A stretch of DNA of 64,000 nt. Origin: Ovis canadensis (lineage: Eukaryota; Chordata; Mammalia; Artiodactyla; Bovidae). The stretch's first letter is position 1, and each line of letters begins with the position of its first letter. The position numbers were made by a program, and so were the translations under genes. The notes beneath the pieces are model-generated. The model had not been told where the DNA came from and searched no databases. It saw only the letters and a list, made by a program, of their open reading frames with translations. Where the stretch lies: the NCBI RefSeq assembly GCF_042477335.2, contig NC_091245.1, positions 229,895,501 to 229,959,500 on the forward strand. The letters are read 5' to 3'. Shown in pieces: positions 53,831-64,000 of the stretch.

Positions 53831-55216
53831 GAATGGGACCTAGTTTGTGAACATTGGAAATTTAGATATTTTGATGGTACTTGGGGTGCTGAGAGCTTCA
53901 GCTGATTTTTGAATGAGGGCCTCAGAAACTCCATTCCTGAATACATGGAGGCTGCATATAAAGCCTCCAGGGAGAGTGGTAAGAAACAGGAGGGGTGGGG
54001 TTTCCTCACCATCATTTCCAAATTACCAAAGACAAAATTTTATGGTTGTGGAAACCATGAGTTTAAAAACTGCACAAAGTTTATGAAATCGGCTGTATAA
54101 ATCTTGCCACGTAATTCGTGATTCTGCGTGTTCTCAGAGAGAGTTGAGGCACACACACTCTTGATCTTGGGGCACTGGAGGAGATCAAAGGGAGCACAGC
54201 CACAAGGCAGCACAGTGGGGCGTCTCTGAGATTGCAGGGCTGCTCCGGGCTCATGCTTTGTTCCTGGGAAGGGGCAGTGATAAAGAACAGAGCCCCTGGG
54301 GAATACAGAACACAAGGCATATCTGCTTGGGGGCCCAGGAAGAGGGTAAGCTGGGCGAGCCGGGTGGCATGACAGTAACTGAGAGTGGAATCGAGGAGCA
54401 ACCCAGAATATGCCTGTGTTGGGAGGGAGGGGGATGTCAGGGCAGTGGGGCCCACAGGGCTGACACTGGAGGGCAAATGAGGCTGCCAGGAGCATCGAGA
54501 CAGCCTCTGTAGCAGACACCCTACTGTTCTGTGAAGGTCCTGAGGCCTGGAGTTTCCATATCTTGCTAATGAAGACTGAACCACAAGTGGCTGTTTCACG
54601 TTTCATCAGTACAACAGAGAAATGTGATTACACATATAACATAGAGAACAGTGCTCATACTCCCTTATCCAAATGAGGAAAATATCCTTTTTTTTTTCTG
54701 AGATAATCCATGAATCATATATCTGGAATCATTAAGTAGAAGCAACATTAGGGGGAGAACCATCTGCCACTGTATATTTTAGTGAATTTGATCAGGAGGT
54801 GAAAGCTGCCTCTAAACTAAGCCAGGAAAAAGAATGTAGAGATAATTTAGGTTTGGATTATCAAAGGGAGGAGAAAAGGTTACTGAGGTAGGAAAGAAAA
54901 CCTTGGAGGACTGACAAAGTGAGAGGGTGCAAAGAAATCAAAGGGTGGTTTAGAAACAATAGCCAGTATTATGAAATGGAAAGAGTAGACTTTTAAGCTT
55001 AAAAAGTTAAGGCTTAAAACATTTTAATAAAAAAAAGGTAAGGCTTTATTTTAAATCAGTTTGAACATTTACATGGAAAGTATTGAAAGTAACTGAAAGT
55101 GATTTTAAGGAAGTTTAAATATGAGAAATTAAGCAAAACACGATTTGGCTCAGCTTGCCCTGACCCGCTGAGGTCACATCCAGGGATGACTTCGATCGTG
55201 AATTGGACGCATGTCT
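53831..55216. other. intergenic, GC-richer centre, no gene called
   Basis: Minus-strand frames of 188 and 172 residues overlap each other at 54040-54606 in different phases. Neither has a recognisable domain and each would need unsupported starts, so I take them as chance frames in a GC-richer stretch. The remainder (54610-55200) is AT-rich and unique-looking. Confidence 0.45.
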
Positions 55217-55227
55217 GGTTCTAAGAA

Positions 55228-55408
55228 CCTGGGCTTCCCTGCAATGCAAGAGACCTAGGTTTGATCCTGGGTGGGGAAGATCTCCTAGAGAAGGGAATGG
55301 CTACCCAGTCCAGTATTATTGCCTGGAGAATTCCGTGGACAGAGAAGCCTGGCAGGCTACAGTCCATGGGGTCACAAAGAGACAGCCGCAACTAACACTT
55401 TACTTTCA
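55228..55408 (+). mobile_element. Bov-tA SINE with deletion in its head
   Basis: 'gggcttccctgcaatgcaag' shows the usual 'ggtggctcag...aatctgcc' segment removed, then 'gtttgatcctgggtgggg' and a normal Bov-A part. GGTTCTAAGAA at 55217-55227 and 55409-55419 is the target duplication. Confidence 0.94.
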
Positions 55409-55439
55409 GGTTCTAAGAAAGAACCTGCTGCTGGCTTGC

Positions 55440-55840
55440 AGAGATCTGAAATTTCCAGAACAGCCTGCTAGATGGCCTCCACTGTCAAGCCATCCTGCAC
55501 ACTCCATTGCCCAACTAATCTGCCCAAAGCTGGACTTTAATCACTCTAAAGCCTTCACTGTCTTCCCATGTCTTACAAAATCTACCCTGAACTCTGCCAG
55601 GATCTCTAGCCCCACCCTACCTATTCAATCGTTGCTTTTAGTTGTCTCCAGGACACACCCCTCTCAGGCTTGTCTCTTCACTTGTCCTACCTCTGAGTCT
55701 TTGCCCAAGATGCTGCCTGTGTGTGAAATGTACGCTGTCTCCCATCTGCTTAGCCAGATGCCTTCCTTCTGTCCAGGTGCAGCTGGTGTTTCAATTGCAC
55801 CATGAGTCTTTCCCTGAACTCCTGAAATACAATGGCTCAG
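55440..55840 (+). mobile_element. L2-like LINE relic
   Basis: 'cactctaaagccttcac', 'cctctgagtctttgcccaag', 'tgctgcctgtgtgtgaaatg', 'gagtctttccctgaactcc' resemble the L2 3' region, diverged. The 200-residue plus frame across 55203-55805 spans the SINE and this relic and is not a gene. Confidence 0.5.
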
Positions 55841-55859
55841 TTGCATGCTGCTGTATATT

Positions 55860-56036
55860 ATTCATTATTTTTATTTTTTATTTATTTTATTTATTTGGCA
55901 GCACCGAGTCCCAGTTGTAGCACATGGAATCTTTAGTTGCAGCATGTGGGGTCTAGTTCCCTGATCTGGGATCGAACCTGGACCCTCTGCACTGAGAGCT
56001 CAGAGTCCTACTCACTGGATTACCTGGGAAGTCCCT
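55860..56036 (-). mobile_element. CHR-type SINE
   Basis: An ATTT-rich tail, 'cagcatgtggggtctag', 'ttccctgatctgggatcg', 'aacctggaccctctgcactg', 'attacctgggaagtccc'. Confidence 0.88.
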
Positions 56037-56299
56037 TATTTATTATTCTTATACATATATTAGCAACAGGAACTAGGGGAAAGAGAAGAGAGGAATTAAT
56101 AACAGAGGGGAGTGAATTCCCCATTTTAGATATCCTGATTTGGAGGTGGGTGTTAGTAAAGGATAAGCACAGAAGAGTGATCCCAGAGGCTTTGGTGCAG
56201 GAAAGGAAGCAGGGTCAGGTGCAACACGCACCTTGCCATTCCTGTCACTTGGCAATAACCTCTCCAGTTTTAAGTTCAGCCTCATGAGGAATGAGAAAT

Positions 56300-56455
56300 T
56301 TATCTGGCTGCTCCACAGAATGGAAGCTTACCATGCAAATTCTTGGGTTCCCTCCCATCTACTGAATCAGAATCTCTGAGGGTGGGACCCAACAAAGTTC
56401 TGATCACACTCAAGGGAATTCGGCATGGTTATGTTAGAGAACCAGTGCTTTAGAG
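56300..56455. mobile_element. MER5-like DNA-element relic
   Basis: 'catgcaaattcttgggttcc', 'ctactgaatcagaatctctg', 'agggtgggacccaacaaag', 'gttagagaaccagtgctt' match the hAT-Charlie MER5 class. Confidence 0.72.
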
Positions 56456-57889
56456 TACAAAAGCTTGAAAATTACTTGTTTTTTGGAATGGAACAGACAA
56501 AACATAAAGTGGCCCTTTCTTGTGGGGCCATCACCTTATGAACATGAATTCCTGCCCAGTGCCATTGTAAACAGGCAGCACACCAAACAGAACGCCCAGG
56601 CACCACGCTGCCGGGGCAACTGTCCACCTGGTCACCTCATTCAGGCAGCTGACCGCAACTGTTGTTTGCATCCACTCAGCCCTGATGGCTGTCTATAACA
56701 ATACAGGGATTCTTTCACTTGGGACTTAATAAAAACAATAGAAAGACTAACTGAAACCGAGTGAATCACAGTCAGAGAAAACGCATGCCTTTCATTAATT
56801 ATACCCACACCTAACACTACAGGACAGACACTGCGCAGTGGGGTTCTGGTATCCTGCCTTCACTAAAGAAGTGGTGGGCATTCTTAGGCAACTCTCAGGA
56901 AATGTTTCTGTTCTAAACTGGATTTCACTTCTTACATTGTCCGGGCTGTACCAGTCCTCCTCTGAATAATTGACTTTGTTTTTGCCACATACTTGTTTGC
57001 CCAGGAACAACAGCCACTTGACAAGTCCTTTAACAGAGTTTACAGAATCTGTATCGGCAGTTGCTCAAAGTTCAGATTTACTGGAACAACTCCCCGGACC
57101 TTGGCTGTGGACGCATAGCTTTCCTTGAATACAGGGTGCCGAGCCTGCCGCCAGCTTTGTACAGCCCCTTTGCCACACTCACAGCTTTGCTTCTGCCTCT
57201 GGCCAGCATCTCTGTGCTCTGCCTTTCATGAGGTTTTCAGTGAGATTTGTAACCAGCTCAGTTCCTCTTAGAAAGAAATAACTTCCAGATTGAGTCCAAA
57301 CTGAAGGGGATTTCCTTGGGCCCCTATGAAAATTTGACAGACACTGCCAAAACACCTCTGGGGGGGTGGTTACCAATGTGTCCCAGAAACGGAGGTGTCT
57401 CACTGGTAGAGACAGAAATCTTCCCGTGGATACTTAGTGACCTACGACATCTTCCCGTGACAGTCACCACAAGAACTTCAATCATCTTTCTTCAGATGCT
57501 GGTCCGTCCTCTCAGATGCAGTTTTCGTTTTCAATTTAGTTCAAAGAATTGAATCGAGAACTTACTTTGAAACTAGTCCTCACAAGTACAAAATCACAGA
57601 GCTGGCTATAATATTTGTAATGACCTCTATTCCTTTTCTCTTTGAAGATGAGTGAAGAGTTTTAAAATCAGAAAGAAAAGCAAATTTTAAACGACCCTGC
57701 CCCTATTTGTGTAATAGAATTTGGAGTCTCATGTTATCTGTCTCCATACCAAGACTTCTCTTTTGTTTCTATTCCCAGGAAAACACTGCTATTTATTGGG
57801 AGTCAAAAGGTTACCTTGCCACAACAGTACTGTCCTACTCTTCATTTCTAATACAGCAGAAGTTCAAAGGTTAACCTCTAATGGAGAAT
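56456..57889. other. repeat-poor intergenic stretch
   Basis: About 1.4 kb with mixed GC and no recognised repeat. Short frames only; none is supported. Confidence 0.5.
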
Positions 57890-58015
57890 GTTAATTTTAA
57901 GGGATACTGGACAGAAGAGAGGAAGTGCATATAGGATCCTTCTGCACTTTGCAGTCAATTTTTCTGTAAACTTAAAACTGTTCTAAAAAATAAAATCTAT
58001 TAAATGTAAATTATG
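57890..58015 (+). mobile_element. old L1 3' end
   Basis: 'tttctgtaaacttaaaactg', 'ttctaaaaaataaaatc' and 'gggatactggacagaag' match the end of an old L1 3' UTR. Confidence 0.65.
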
Positions 58016-58264
58016 CAAATAAGTCTTTATTGCCACTCCATTATTATAATATTTGTGAGATAAGATAAAACCAAATACAACAAACTGTGTGTCTATTTCG
58101 CTTCTTACGGAAGCTCCCAGAAGTTCGTTAACTGTTCTGATCACAGTGTTCTCTGGTGGAGCCAGGACTTAAAACCAAGTATATCTAATAAAAAAGAAAA
58201 TTTCTAAAGGTCATATGCTGTGTGATTTCATTTATACAACATTCTTGAAATGAAGAAATTGTGG
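58016..58264. other. intergenic, nothing recognised
   Basis: Short unique-looking interval. Confidence 0.45.
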
Positions 58265-58526
58265 GGGTAGGAGAAGGCAATGGCACCCCACTCCAGTATT
58301 CTTGCCTGGGAAATCCATGGACGGAGGAGCCTGGTAGGCTGCAGTCCATGGGGTCGCTAACAGTAAGACACGACTTAGCGACTTCACTTTCGCTTTTCTC
58401 TTTCGTGCATTGGAGAAGGAAATGGCAACCCACTCCAGTATTCTTGCCTGGAGAATCCCAGGGACAGCAGAGCCTGGTGGGCTGCCGTCTGTGGGGTCGC
58501 ACAGAGTCGGACACGACTGAAGCGAC

Positions 58527-58557
<31 letters not shown>
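58265..58557 (+). mobile_element. BOV-A2 dimeric SINE with (CAG) tail
   Basis: Two Bov-A monomers joined by 'ttcactttcgcttttctc', then an AGC-repeat tail at 58528-58557 (ten units). The alanine- or glutamine-rich frames here are translations of this tail. Confidence 0.97.
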
Positions 58558-58558
<1 letters not shown>

Positions 58559-58581
58559 GAGCATATTATTTAGCTGGGCAT

Positions 58582-58899
58582 TAAGGATGGTATGTTGTTG
58601 TTGTTTGGTTGCTAAGTGGTATCTGAATCTTGTGAGACCCCATGGACTGTAGTCTACCAGGTTCATCTGTCCACGGGATTCTCTAAGCAAGAATACTGGA
58701 GTGGTTTGCCATTTCCTCCTCCAGGGGATCTTCCCAATCCAGGGATCAAACCCGAGTCTTCTGTGGATCCTGCATTGCAGGCAGATTTTTTACCACTGAG
58801 CCACTGTAGAAGCCCCCCTGGTTCACTGACAGGGATTAAACCTGGGCCTTCTGTATTGGGAGCTTGGAGTCTTTAGCCATTGGGCCACCAGGGAAGTCC
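58582..58899 (-). mobile_element. Bov-tA SINE with CHR-like end
   Basis: Antisense Bov-tA (58592-58816) runs straight into a second tRNA-like end ('gggattaaacctgggcc', 'ggccaccagggaagtccc'). CTGGGCAT at 58574-58581 and 58900-58907 may be one target duplication around the whole composite. Confidence 0.8.
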
Positions 58900-58907
58900 C
58901 TGGGCAT

Positions 58908-59541
58908 ATATCTTGCTTTGCTCCGTGTGTGTAACCAGACCTAGTTATGCACCTCAGCAAATTTACATGGCTTCCACTTATGCCCGTCCCTTCTGCTACT
59001 TGTAGCTACTACCACTCCATCTTCATCATCAACTTCTCAGCTTCCCCTGAGGATGAGGGCTGGGCTTCAGCAAGAAGTCCAACAGATGAATTCTTTCTCC
59101 TCCCTCCATGGACTGTTCTGTGTTTCAGGGGGGCTTCTTTCCATGCCTCATTTCTCTTTTACCCTCACTCTTGCTGCCCTGAGACTGCACCACCAATAAA
59201 CCTTTACGTGGTAGGTAAGGTTTGCTTCTGCCTCAGGTTTGTTTTTTTTTTTTCCCCTAGGAAAACTGAACTGAGATAATGTGTATTGCCAAAAAGTTAT
59301 GCTCAGATCAAGTTTAGTCAGATTGAATTATATTTTAAATGAATTTAGGGGGATTGTTCTGCTTAAGATTATTTTAATGGGATGAGAACCTTTCTGTAAT
59401 TCATATAAATACAATCTACTGTCACATTCATTTTTTGTAAGGTTAGATTTTTGCCTATTAGTTTTTCATAATTAAGTTTATAAAGCACAGGCAAATGCTT
59501 CATACTAAAACAACCACAATTTTAAATATATATGTTTCTAG
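58908..59541. other. intergenic, nothing recognised
   Basis: A mixed sequence with CTTTTC-rich parts. The 110-residue frame at 58947-59279 has no family match. Confidence 0.45.
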
Positions 59542-59670
59542 GGACTTTCTTGGTGGTCCAGTGGTTAAGACCCTATGCGTCCAATGCAGGGGGCCTGGGT
59601 TCGATCCCTAGTTGTGGAACTAGATGTCACATCTGGCAACTAAGACCCAGTACAGCCAAATTTAAAAAAA
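59542..59670 (+). mobile_element. CHR-type SINE
   Basis: Sense CHR: 'gggactttcttggtggtcc', 'agtggttaagaccctatgc', 'gggttcgatccctagttg', 'aagacccagtacagcc', then an A-tail. Confidence 0.92.
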
Positions 59671-60960
59671 AATTTTTTAATACATTTTTAAAGTTTCTCC
59701 CCAGTAGCAACAAGCATGCCCAGTGTGCCCAGATTTTGAATTCCAGTATATTCTCTAATAAAAAGAATCAAGGCTCCTTTGGGAAATGGCTGCTGCTAAA
59801 GCTGGGACAGGGAAAATATAAGATGAAGCATACTGTTGTACTCAAAAAAACAAAAGGATGAAGCATGTCAAGGAGATATGGAAGCCAACTTGCAGGAGCT
59901 CCCAAAACAAAGCTGGGAGAATTTGAGAGCAAAAATAACATAGCATTGTACCAAAGTATAAAAAAATGTCCAGAAGTCCATACTGATAAAAATAAATGGC
60001 TGAAAAAAGCAAAAAAAAAAAGAGAGAGAGAGAAAGAAGACAAGTCTTTCTTTTATTAGAAATCCAATAATTGTTGGGGATACTTCCCTTCAAGGAGGCT
60101 GAGCTTAATCTGTGTTCCTGCCTTGAATATGGGCTGAGTTAGTCATTTGCTTCTATAGAGTATGGAGAAAGGGGGAAAGTTACTTTCCAGTGAAGAAACA
60201 TGGCTGCGGCTGCTGCTGCTGCTAAGTCACTTCAGTCGTGTCCAACTCTGTGCGACCGCATAGACAGCAGCCCACCAGGCTCCACCGTCCCTGGGATTCT
60301 CCAGGCAAGAACACTGGAGTGAGTTGCCATTCCCTTCTCCAGTGCATGAAAGTGAAAAGTGAAAGTGAAGTCACTCAGTCGTGTCCGACTCCTAGAGACC
60401 CTATGGACTGCAGCCTACCAGGCTCCTCCACTAAACTAAGCAAGCAAGGTTACCACAACTAGTGATAAGTTCTATTGATAGTATCTATCCCTGATATGGC
60501 ATGAGGAGAATGGTACTTCATCTCTGTGGTCATCCTCTCCAAAACCTGTAACCCCAGTCTAAACACAGAAAAAAAATCAAATTGGGAGAGATATATACAA
60601 AGCAACTGACCAGTACTTCTCAAAACTGTCAAGGTATGAAAAATAAGGAAAACCTAAATAATTGTCACAGATCAGAGGAGGCTAAGGAAGCATGATGACT
60701 AAATGTACAGTGTTGTCCTGGATGGGATCCTAGAACAGAAAAAGGCCATTATAGGAAAAACTAGTAAACTTCAAATAAAGTCTGCAGTTTAGTTCATAGT
60801 AGTATATCAATGTTGGTTTTTCAGTTGTGCCAAGGTAGCTTGCTAATGTAAGATGCTAACAATAGGAGAAACTGGGTGAGGGGCAGACAGGAACTCTCTG
60901 TACTATCTTTGCAACTTTCTTGTAAATCTAAAACTATTCAATGTGCACACTGCTATATTT
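59671..60960 (+). mobile_element. old L1 3' UTR, split by a BOV-A2
   Basis: 'aacaaagctgggagaatttg', 'gtactcaaaaaaacaaaag', then after the SINE 'cctagaacagaaaaaggcc', 'aaataaagtctgcagtttag', 'gtactatctttgcaactttc', 'gtaaatctaaaactattc', in the order of an L1 3' UTR. Confidence 0.72.
60203..60431 (-). mobile_element. BOV-A2 SINE, truncated
   Basis: A GCT-repeat tail, a full antisense monomer, the 'gtgaaaagtgaaagtgaag' linker and part of the second monomer, stopping at 'caggctcctcc'. Confidence 0.95.
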
Positions 60961-61127
60961 AAAATAGATAACCAGCAAGAACTTACTGTATAGCAGGTGG
61001 TACTCTGCTCAATGTTATGTGGCAGCTTGGATGAGAGGGGAGTTTAGGGGAGAATGGATACATGTATACGTATGGCCAAGTCCTTTCTCTGTCCACTTGA
61101 AACTATCACAATGTTGTTAATGGCCAT

Positions 61128-61585
61128 CAGTTCAGTTCAATTCAGTTCATTTGAGTCGCTCAGTCGTGTCCGACTCTTTGTGACCCTATGAATCGCAGCA
61201 CGCCAGGCCTCCCTGTCCATCACCAACTCCTAGAGTTCACTCAGACTCATGTCCATCAAGTTGGTGATGCCATCCAGCCATCTCATTCTCTGTCATCCCC
61301 TTCTCCTCCTGCCCCCAGTCCCTCCCAGCATCAGAGTCTCTTCCAATGAGTTAACTCTTCTCATGAGGTGGCCAAAGTACTGGAGTTTCAGCTTTAGCAT
61401 CATTCCTTCCAAAGAAATCCCAGGGCTGATCTCCTTCAGAATGGACTGGTTGGATCTCCTTGCAGTCCAAGGGACTCTCAAGAGTCTTCTCCAACACCAC
61501 AGTTCAAAAGCATCAATTCTTCGGCGCTCAGCTTTCTTCACAGTCCAACTCTCACATCCATACATGACTACTGGAAAAACCATAG
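61128..61585 (-). mobile_element. BovB 3' fragment with target duplication
   Basis: Antisense BovB with a degenerate TTCAG tail. GTTAATGGCCAT at 61116-61127 and GTTAATGGCTAT at 61586-61597 are its duplicated target, one base different. Confidence 0.95.
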
Positions 61586-61677
61586 GTTAATGGCTATACC
61601 CTAATACAAAATAAAAAGTTATAAATGATAAAACTAAATTTAAGGTTTAAAAAAACAAAAATATTCTAGCTTACCAG

Positions 61678-61881
61678 TTGTGTGTGTGTGTGTGTCCTGG
61701 TCACTCAGTCATGCTCGACTCTTTGCAACGCCATGGACTCCCTCATTCTTGGAATTCTCCAGGCAAGAATACTGGAGTGGGTAGCCATTCCCTCCTCCAG
61801 GGGATTCTTCCCAACCTAGGGATCAAGCCTGGTTCTCCTGCATTGCAGGCAGATTCTTTACCATCTGAGTCACCAGTGATG
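61678..61881 (-). mobile_element. Bov-tA SINE with 14-bp target duplication
   Basis: A TG repeat, then antisense Bov-tA to 'gagtcaccagtgatg'. TTCTAGCTTACCAG at 61664-61677 recurs exactly at 61882-61895. Confidence 0.96.
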
Positions 61882-61895
61882 TTCTAGCTTACCAG

Positions 61896-62597
61896 GTACT
61901 TGTAATTTAAAATCAGAAACCAGAAAGGAAAAACATTGCATACAGATTCAGCGGGAGAGGAGAAAAGATATTACTTATTTTTCACATGAATTATTGTACA
62001 CTTCCTTTTTAAAAATAGTTCTGTGATGATGTTACTGGAATATTGTAAATGAAGAGGAAAGCAGACATACAGGAGAGCAAGAGGCAAGATCAGAGATTAG
62101 AGTGAAGGCTAGGAAGCCGGAGTGAGAGGTCAGAGGCTGTGAGCAGGCATCACCAGTTCCAGGGAGCCCACAGCTGCGCTGAGCAAAACAACTGCTTCAC
62201 CTCTTTCCTGGGCAACACCAACCTTGCCCAACACAGTGACTTGGTGGAACTGAGCTTAATAATGCAGAAAGAGACATTTTGGTGTCTGGGGGATGTCATT
62301 AGGATATGGAAATCCCCATATCCCAGAATATCCAGAACTGTCTGGGTCAAAATCTGGAAAACGGTGAGGGAAGGGAGAAGGCAAGTGACTAAGGGAAAAT
62401 TTCAGCTTAGATTGTAAGCTGAATTACTGTTTTCCCTGCAGGAGCTCACTGCTGTCCAGTTTTCTCAGATGCAACATATTTAGGAATGGACAAACTGAAA
62501 TATCATTTCCCTTTCATGGAATGGTGGTGCTGATTCATATTCAATAAACTACTAAGAAAAAGTACTTACTCCCACCAATAACACTGATTTTCATTGA
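61896..62597. other. intergenic, nothing recognised
   Basis: Unique-looking. The 92-residue frame at 62139-62417 has no family match. Confidence 0.5.
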
Positions 62598-62609
62598 TTC
62601 TTGTAGCTT

Positions 62610-62658
62610 GTGTGTGTGTGTTAGTCGCTCAGTTGTGTCTGACTCTTTGTGATGGGAT
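62610..62658 (-). mobile_element. 49-bp Bov-A scrap with 12-bp target duplication
   Basis: TTCTTGTAGCTT at 62598-62609 recurs exactly at 62659-62670. Between them is only a TG tail plus 'gtcgctcagttgtgtc' and 'tgactctttgtga', the last 30-odd bases of a Bov-A SINE. Confidence 0.93.
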
Positions 62659-62670
62659 TTCTTGTAGCTT

Positions 62671-62814
62671 AAGTGACTATAAATTCTACTCTGCAAGAGA
62701 ATATTAAGTCAGAATTTAAAATTTAGCTTATCTTTACTTCCATGTTATAAATGGATCATCATATAAAGTTTATAGTTTAAAAAATCTTAGCTGATTTTGT
62801 TATATCAGTCCAGT
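62671..62814. other. intergenic, nothing recognised
   Basis: AT-rich interval. Confidence 0.4.
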
Positions 62815-62950
62815 GGTAGAATAGATATTGTTTTCATCTTATAAATGAGAAAATGTGAGGATCTGAATAATTAAGTAAATAGCATACAGCTAGTGAGACC
62901 ACGGTTTAGACGTTTAGGATCCAAGTCACCTGACTTTAGTTCTCACTCCA
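62815..62950 (-). mobile_element. MIR SINE, antisense
   Basis: 'cttataaatgagaaaatg', 'taattaagtaaatagcatac', 'agctagtgagaccacgg', 'caagtcacctgactttag' match antisense MIR. Confidence 0.7.
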
Positions 62951-63330
62951 TACTCTCAACCTGCCTAACCCTGCCAGTTCCTTTTATAGGCTCAAAACTT
63001 CTAGCTTGAACGGGGTAAAGGTAGATTCTGGTACACTGTGTGAATAGGTTGTGCCTCTCACACTGGCGGGTGAGCTTAACCTCACAGTTCATGATGTCCT
63101 CATCATACGCTGTCAAGCAGTGGGGAACTGGCTTTTTGCATAGCCACAGTTTCACAGGAAACACTGGCTTCCAGGAAAGGCAGAAGAGATTTCTTACACG
63201 GCATTTAAAGTGTCTCCAGTGAAATGATATGTTGATTGAGATTGAGATTTGCTTTAAAATAATTGAGGAGAGAGCAATTGGGGAGAGAGGATGCCAATGA
63301 CATGGAAATGGTCATAAATATTTAAGAAAT
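62951..63330. other. intergenic, nothing recognised
   Basis: No gene or named repeat. Confidence 0.45.
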
Positions 63331-63352
63331 GGTGCGCGCACACACACACATA
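63331..63352 (+). repeat. GC/CA alternating simple repeat
   Basis: GCGCGC followed by a CA run: strictly alternating purine and pyrimidine, a Z-DNA-prone type. Confidence 0.8.
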
Positions 63353-63805
63353 TAGGAAATAGGAATGGCCTGATAAACTCAGTTTAAGGATGTTCAAGGG
63401 CCAGTATATTCCTCTGTGGTATCATAGTCCCAGGTGCCTTCTATTTTGATAACTCTATATCTTTAGCAAGTCCTTCCACCTCATTGTCTCAAGGTGGCTG
63501 CTTGAGTTCCAGCCATCTTTCCAGATTCTAGGGAGCAGAAAGGGGGAAGGGACTAAGAAAACTCAGACTGTCTGTTAGGGACACTTTCTAAAAGCTGCCA
63601 CATAACACTTTGGTTTACATTCCTGGGGCTGGAATTTAGCCACAGGGCCACACTTGATGCAGGGAAGACTGAAAGGTTTGACTTTTACTGTGGGTGGCCA
63701 CATGCCCAAGGCAACGCAGCAGTTTCCTCTTGAGGTGTAATTACCTCACTGTACTTCTCTGGTAGTGGTCACTAGACGAGGTTTGCAGAATATCGTAATT
63801 GTAAA
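63353..63805. other. intergenic, nothing recognised
   Basis: Unique-looking sequence up to the last SINE. Confidence 0.45.
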
Positions 63806-64000
63806 TGGCACCCCACTCCAGTACTCTTGCCTGGAAAATCCCATGGATGGAGGAGCCTGGTGGGCTCCAGTCCATGGGGTCGCTAAGTGTCAGACTCGAC
63901 TGAGCGACTTCACTTTCACTTTTCACTTTCATGCATTGGAGAAGGAAATGGCAACCCACTCCAGTGTTCTTGCCTGGAGAATCCCAGGGACGAGGGAGCC
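63806..64000 (+). mobile_element. BOV-A2 dimeric SINE, cut by window end
   Basis: One full Bov-A monomer, the 'ttcactttcacttttcac' linker and the start of the second monomer. The rest lies beyond the window. Confidence 0.96.

Noticed and set aside
54040..54606. Two overlapping minus-strand frames of 188 and 172 residues
   Set aside because: They are in different phases over the same bases, show no domain or recognisable family, and sit in a GC-richer stretch where stops are rarer by chance.
55203..55805. 200-residue plus-strand frame
   Set aside because: It runs through a Bov-tA SINE and then an L2-like relic; no protein family.
58232..58690. Frame with long alanine run and facing frame with glutamine run
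   Set aside because: Both are translations of the (CAG) tail of a BOV-A2 SINE, not a polyalanine or polyglutamine protein.
1..64000. A previously undescribed multi-gene system
   Set aside because: Apart from ARL14, every strong signal is a known class of retroelement, an old repeat or a broken gene piece. Nothing indicates cooperating genes.

Overview
This is nuclear DNA of a bovid (cattle, yak, bison, buffalo, sheep or goat; the window alone does not decide which). The evidence is the repeat content. There are about a dozen BovB (RTE-type) LINE pieces, more than twenty Bov-A / Bov-tA / BOV-A2 SINEs, and at least ten copies of the tRNA-Glu-derived CHR-type SINE of whales and ruminants. These lie on a background of older mammalian L1, L2, MIR, MER5-like and LTR relics. 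Nothing prokaryotic is present.

One intact protein gene is visible: ARL14, a 192-residue ARF-like GTPase on the minus strand (CDS 14681-15259). Its coding region is uninterrupted. A 3' splice acceptor 70 bases upstream of the ATG suggests a separate 5' noncoding exon. Two AATAAA signals and a 12-base-arm hairpin lie in the probable 3' UTR. From memory of the human 3q25 order, I infer an interval between KPNA4 and PPM1L-type neighbours, but neither is in the window. The rest reads as intergenic.

Layout. 1-13.3 kb: dense repeats, including a SINE bracketed by a 69-base direct duplication (4109-4470) and an L1 split by a BovB with its 12-base target duplication (10.16-12.19 kb). 13.3-16.5 kb: ARL14, with almost no repeats. 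16.5-28 kb: SINEs with clean target-site duplications among older repeats. 28.7-33.1 kb: a purine tract, a perfect 22-base AT palindrome, antisense L1 material with a BovB insertion, and a CHR SINE with an internal 22-base tandem array. 34-39.9 kb: L1, LTR-like and DNA-element relics. 40.1-42.2 kb: AT-rich and repeat-poor. 42.7-47.3 kb: BovB rearrangement, a solo LTR and a SINE cluster. 49.4-53.9 kb: a poly(A)-tailed retrocopy end, then L1, BovB, a broken GC-rich RRAS2 5' fragment, L1 and L2 in a row. 54-64 kb: sparse sequence with SINEs, an L1 3' UTR and a 49-base SINE scrap with a target duplication.

The gene does not work in an operon, and nothing here is a multi-gene system. I found no convincing undescribed biological system. 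The best leads are the RRAS2 fragment, the 69-base duplication around a SINE, the palindrome cluster and the candidate ARL14 leader intron. Repeat family names are from recognition by eye and boundaries are approximate unless a target duplication fixes them.
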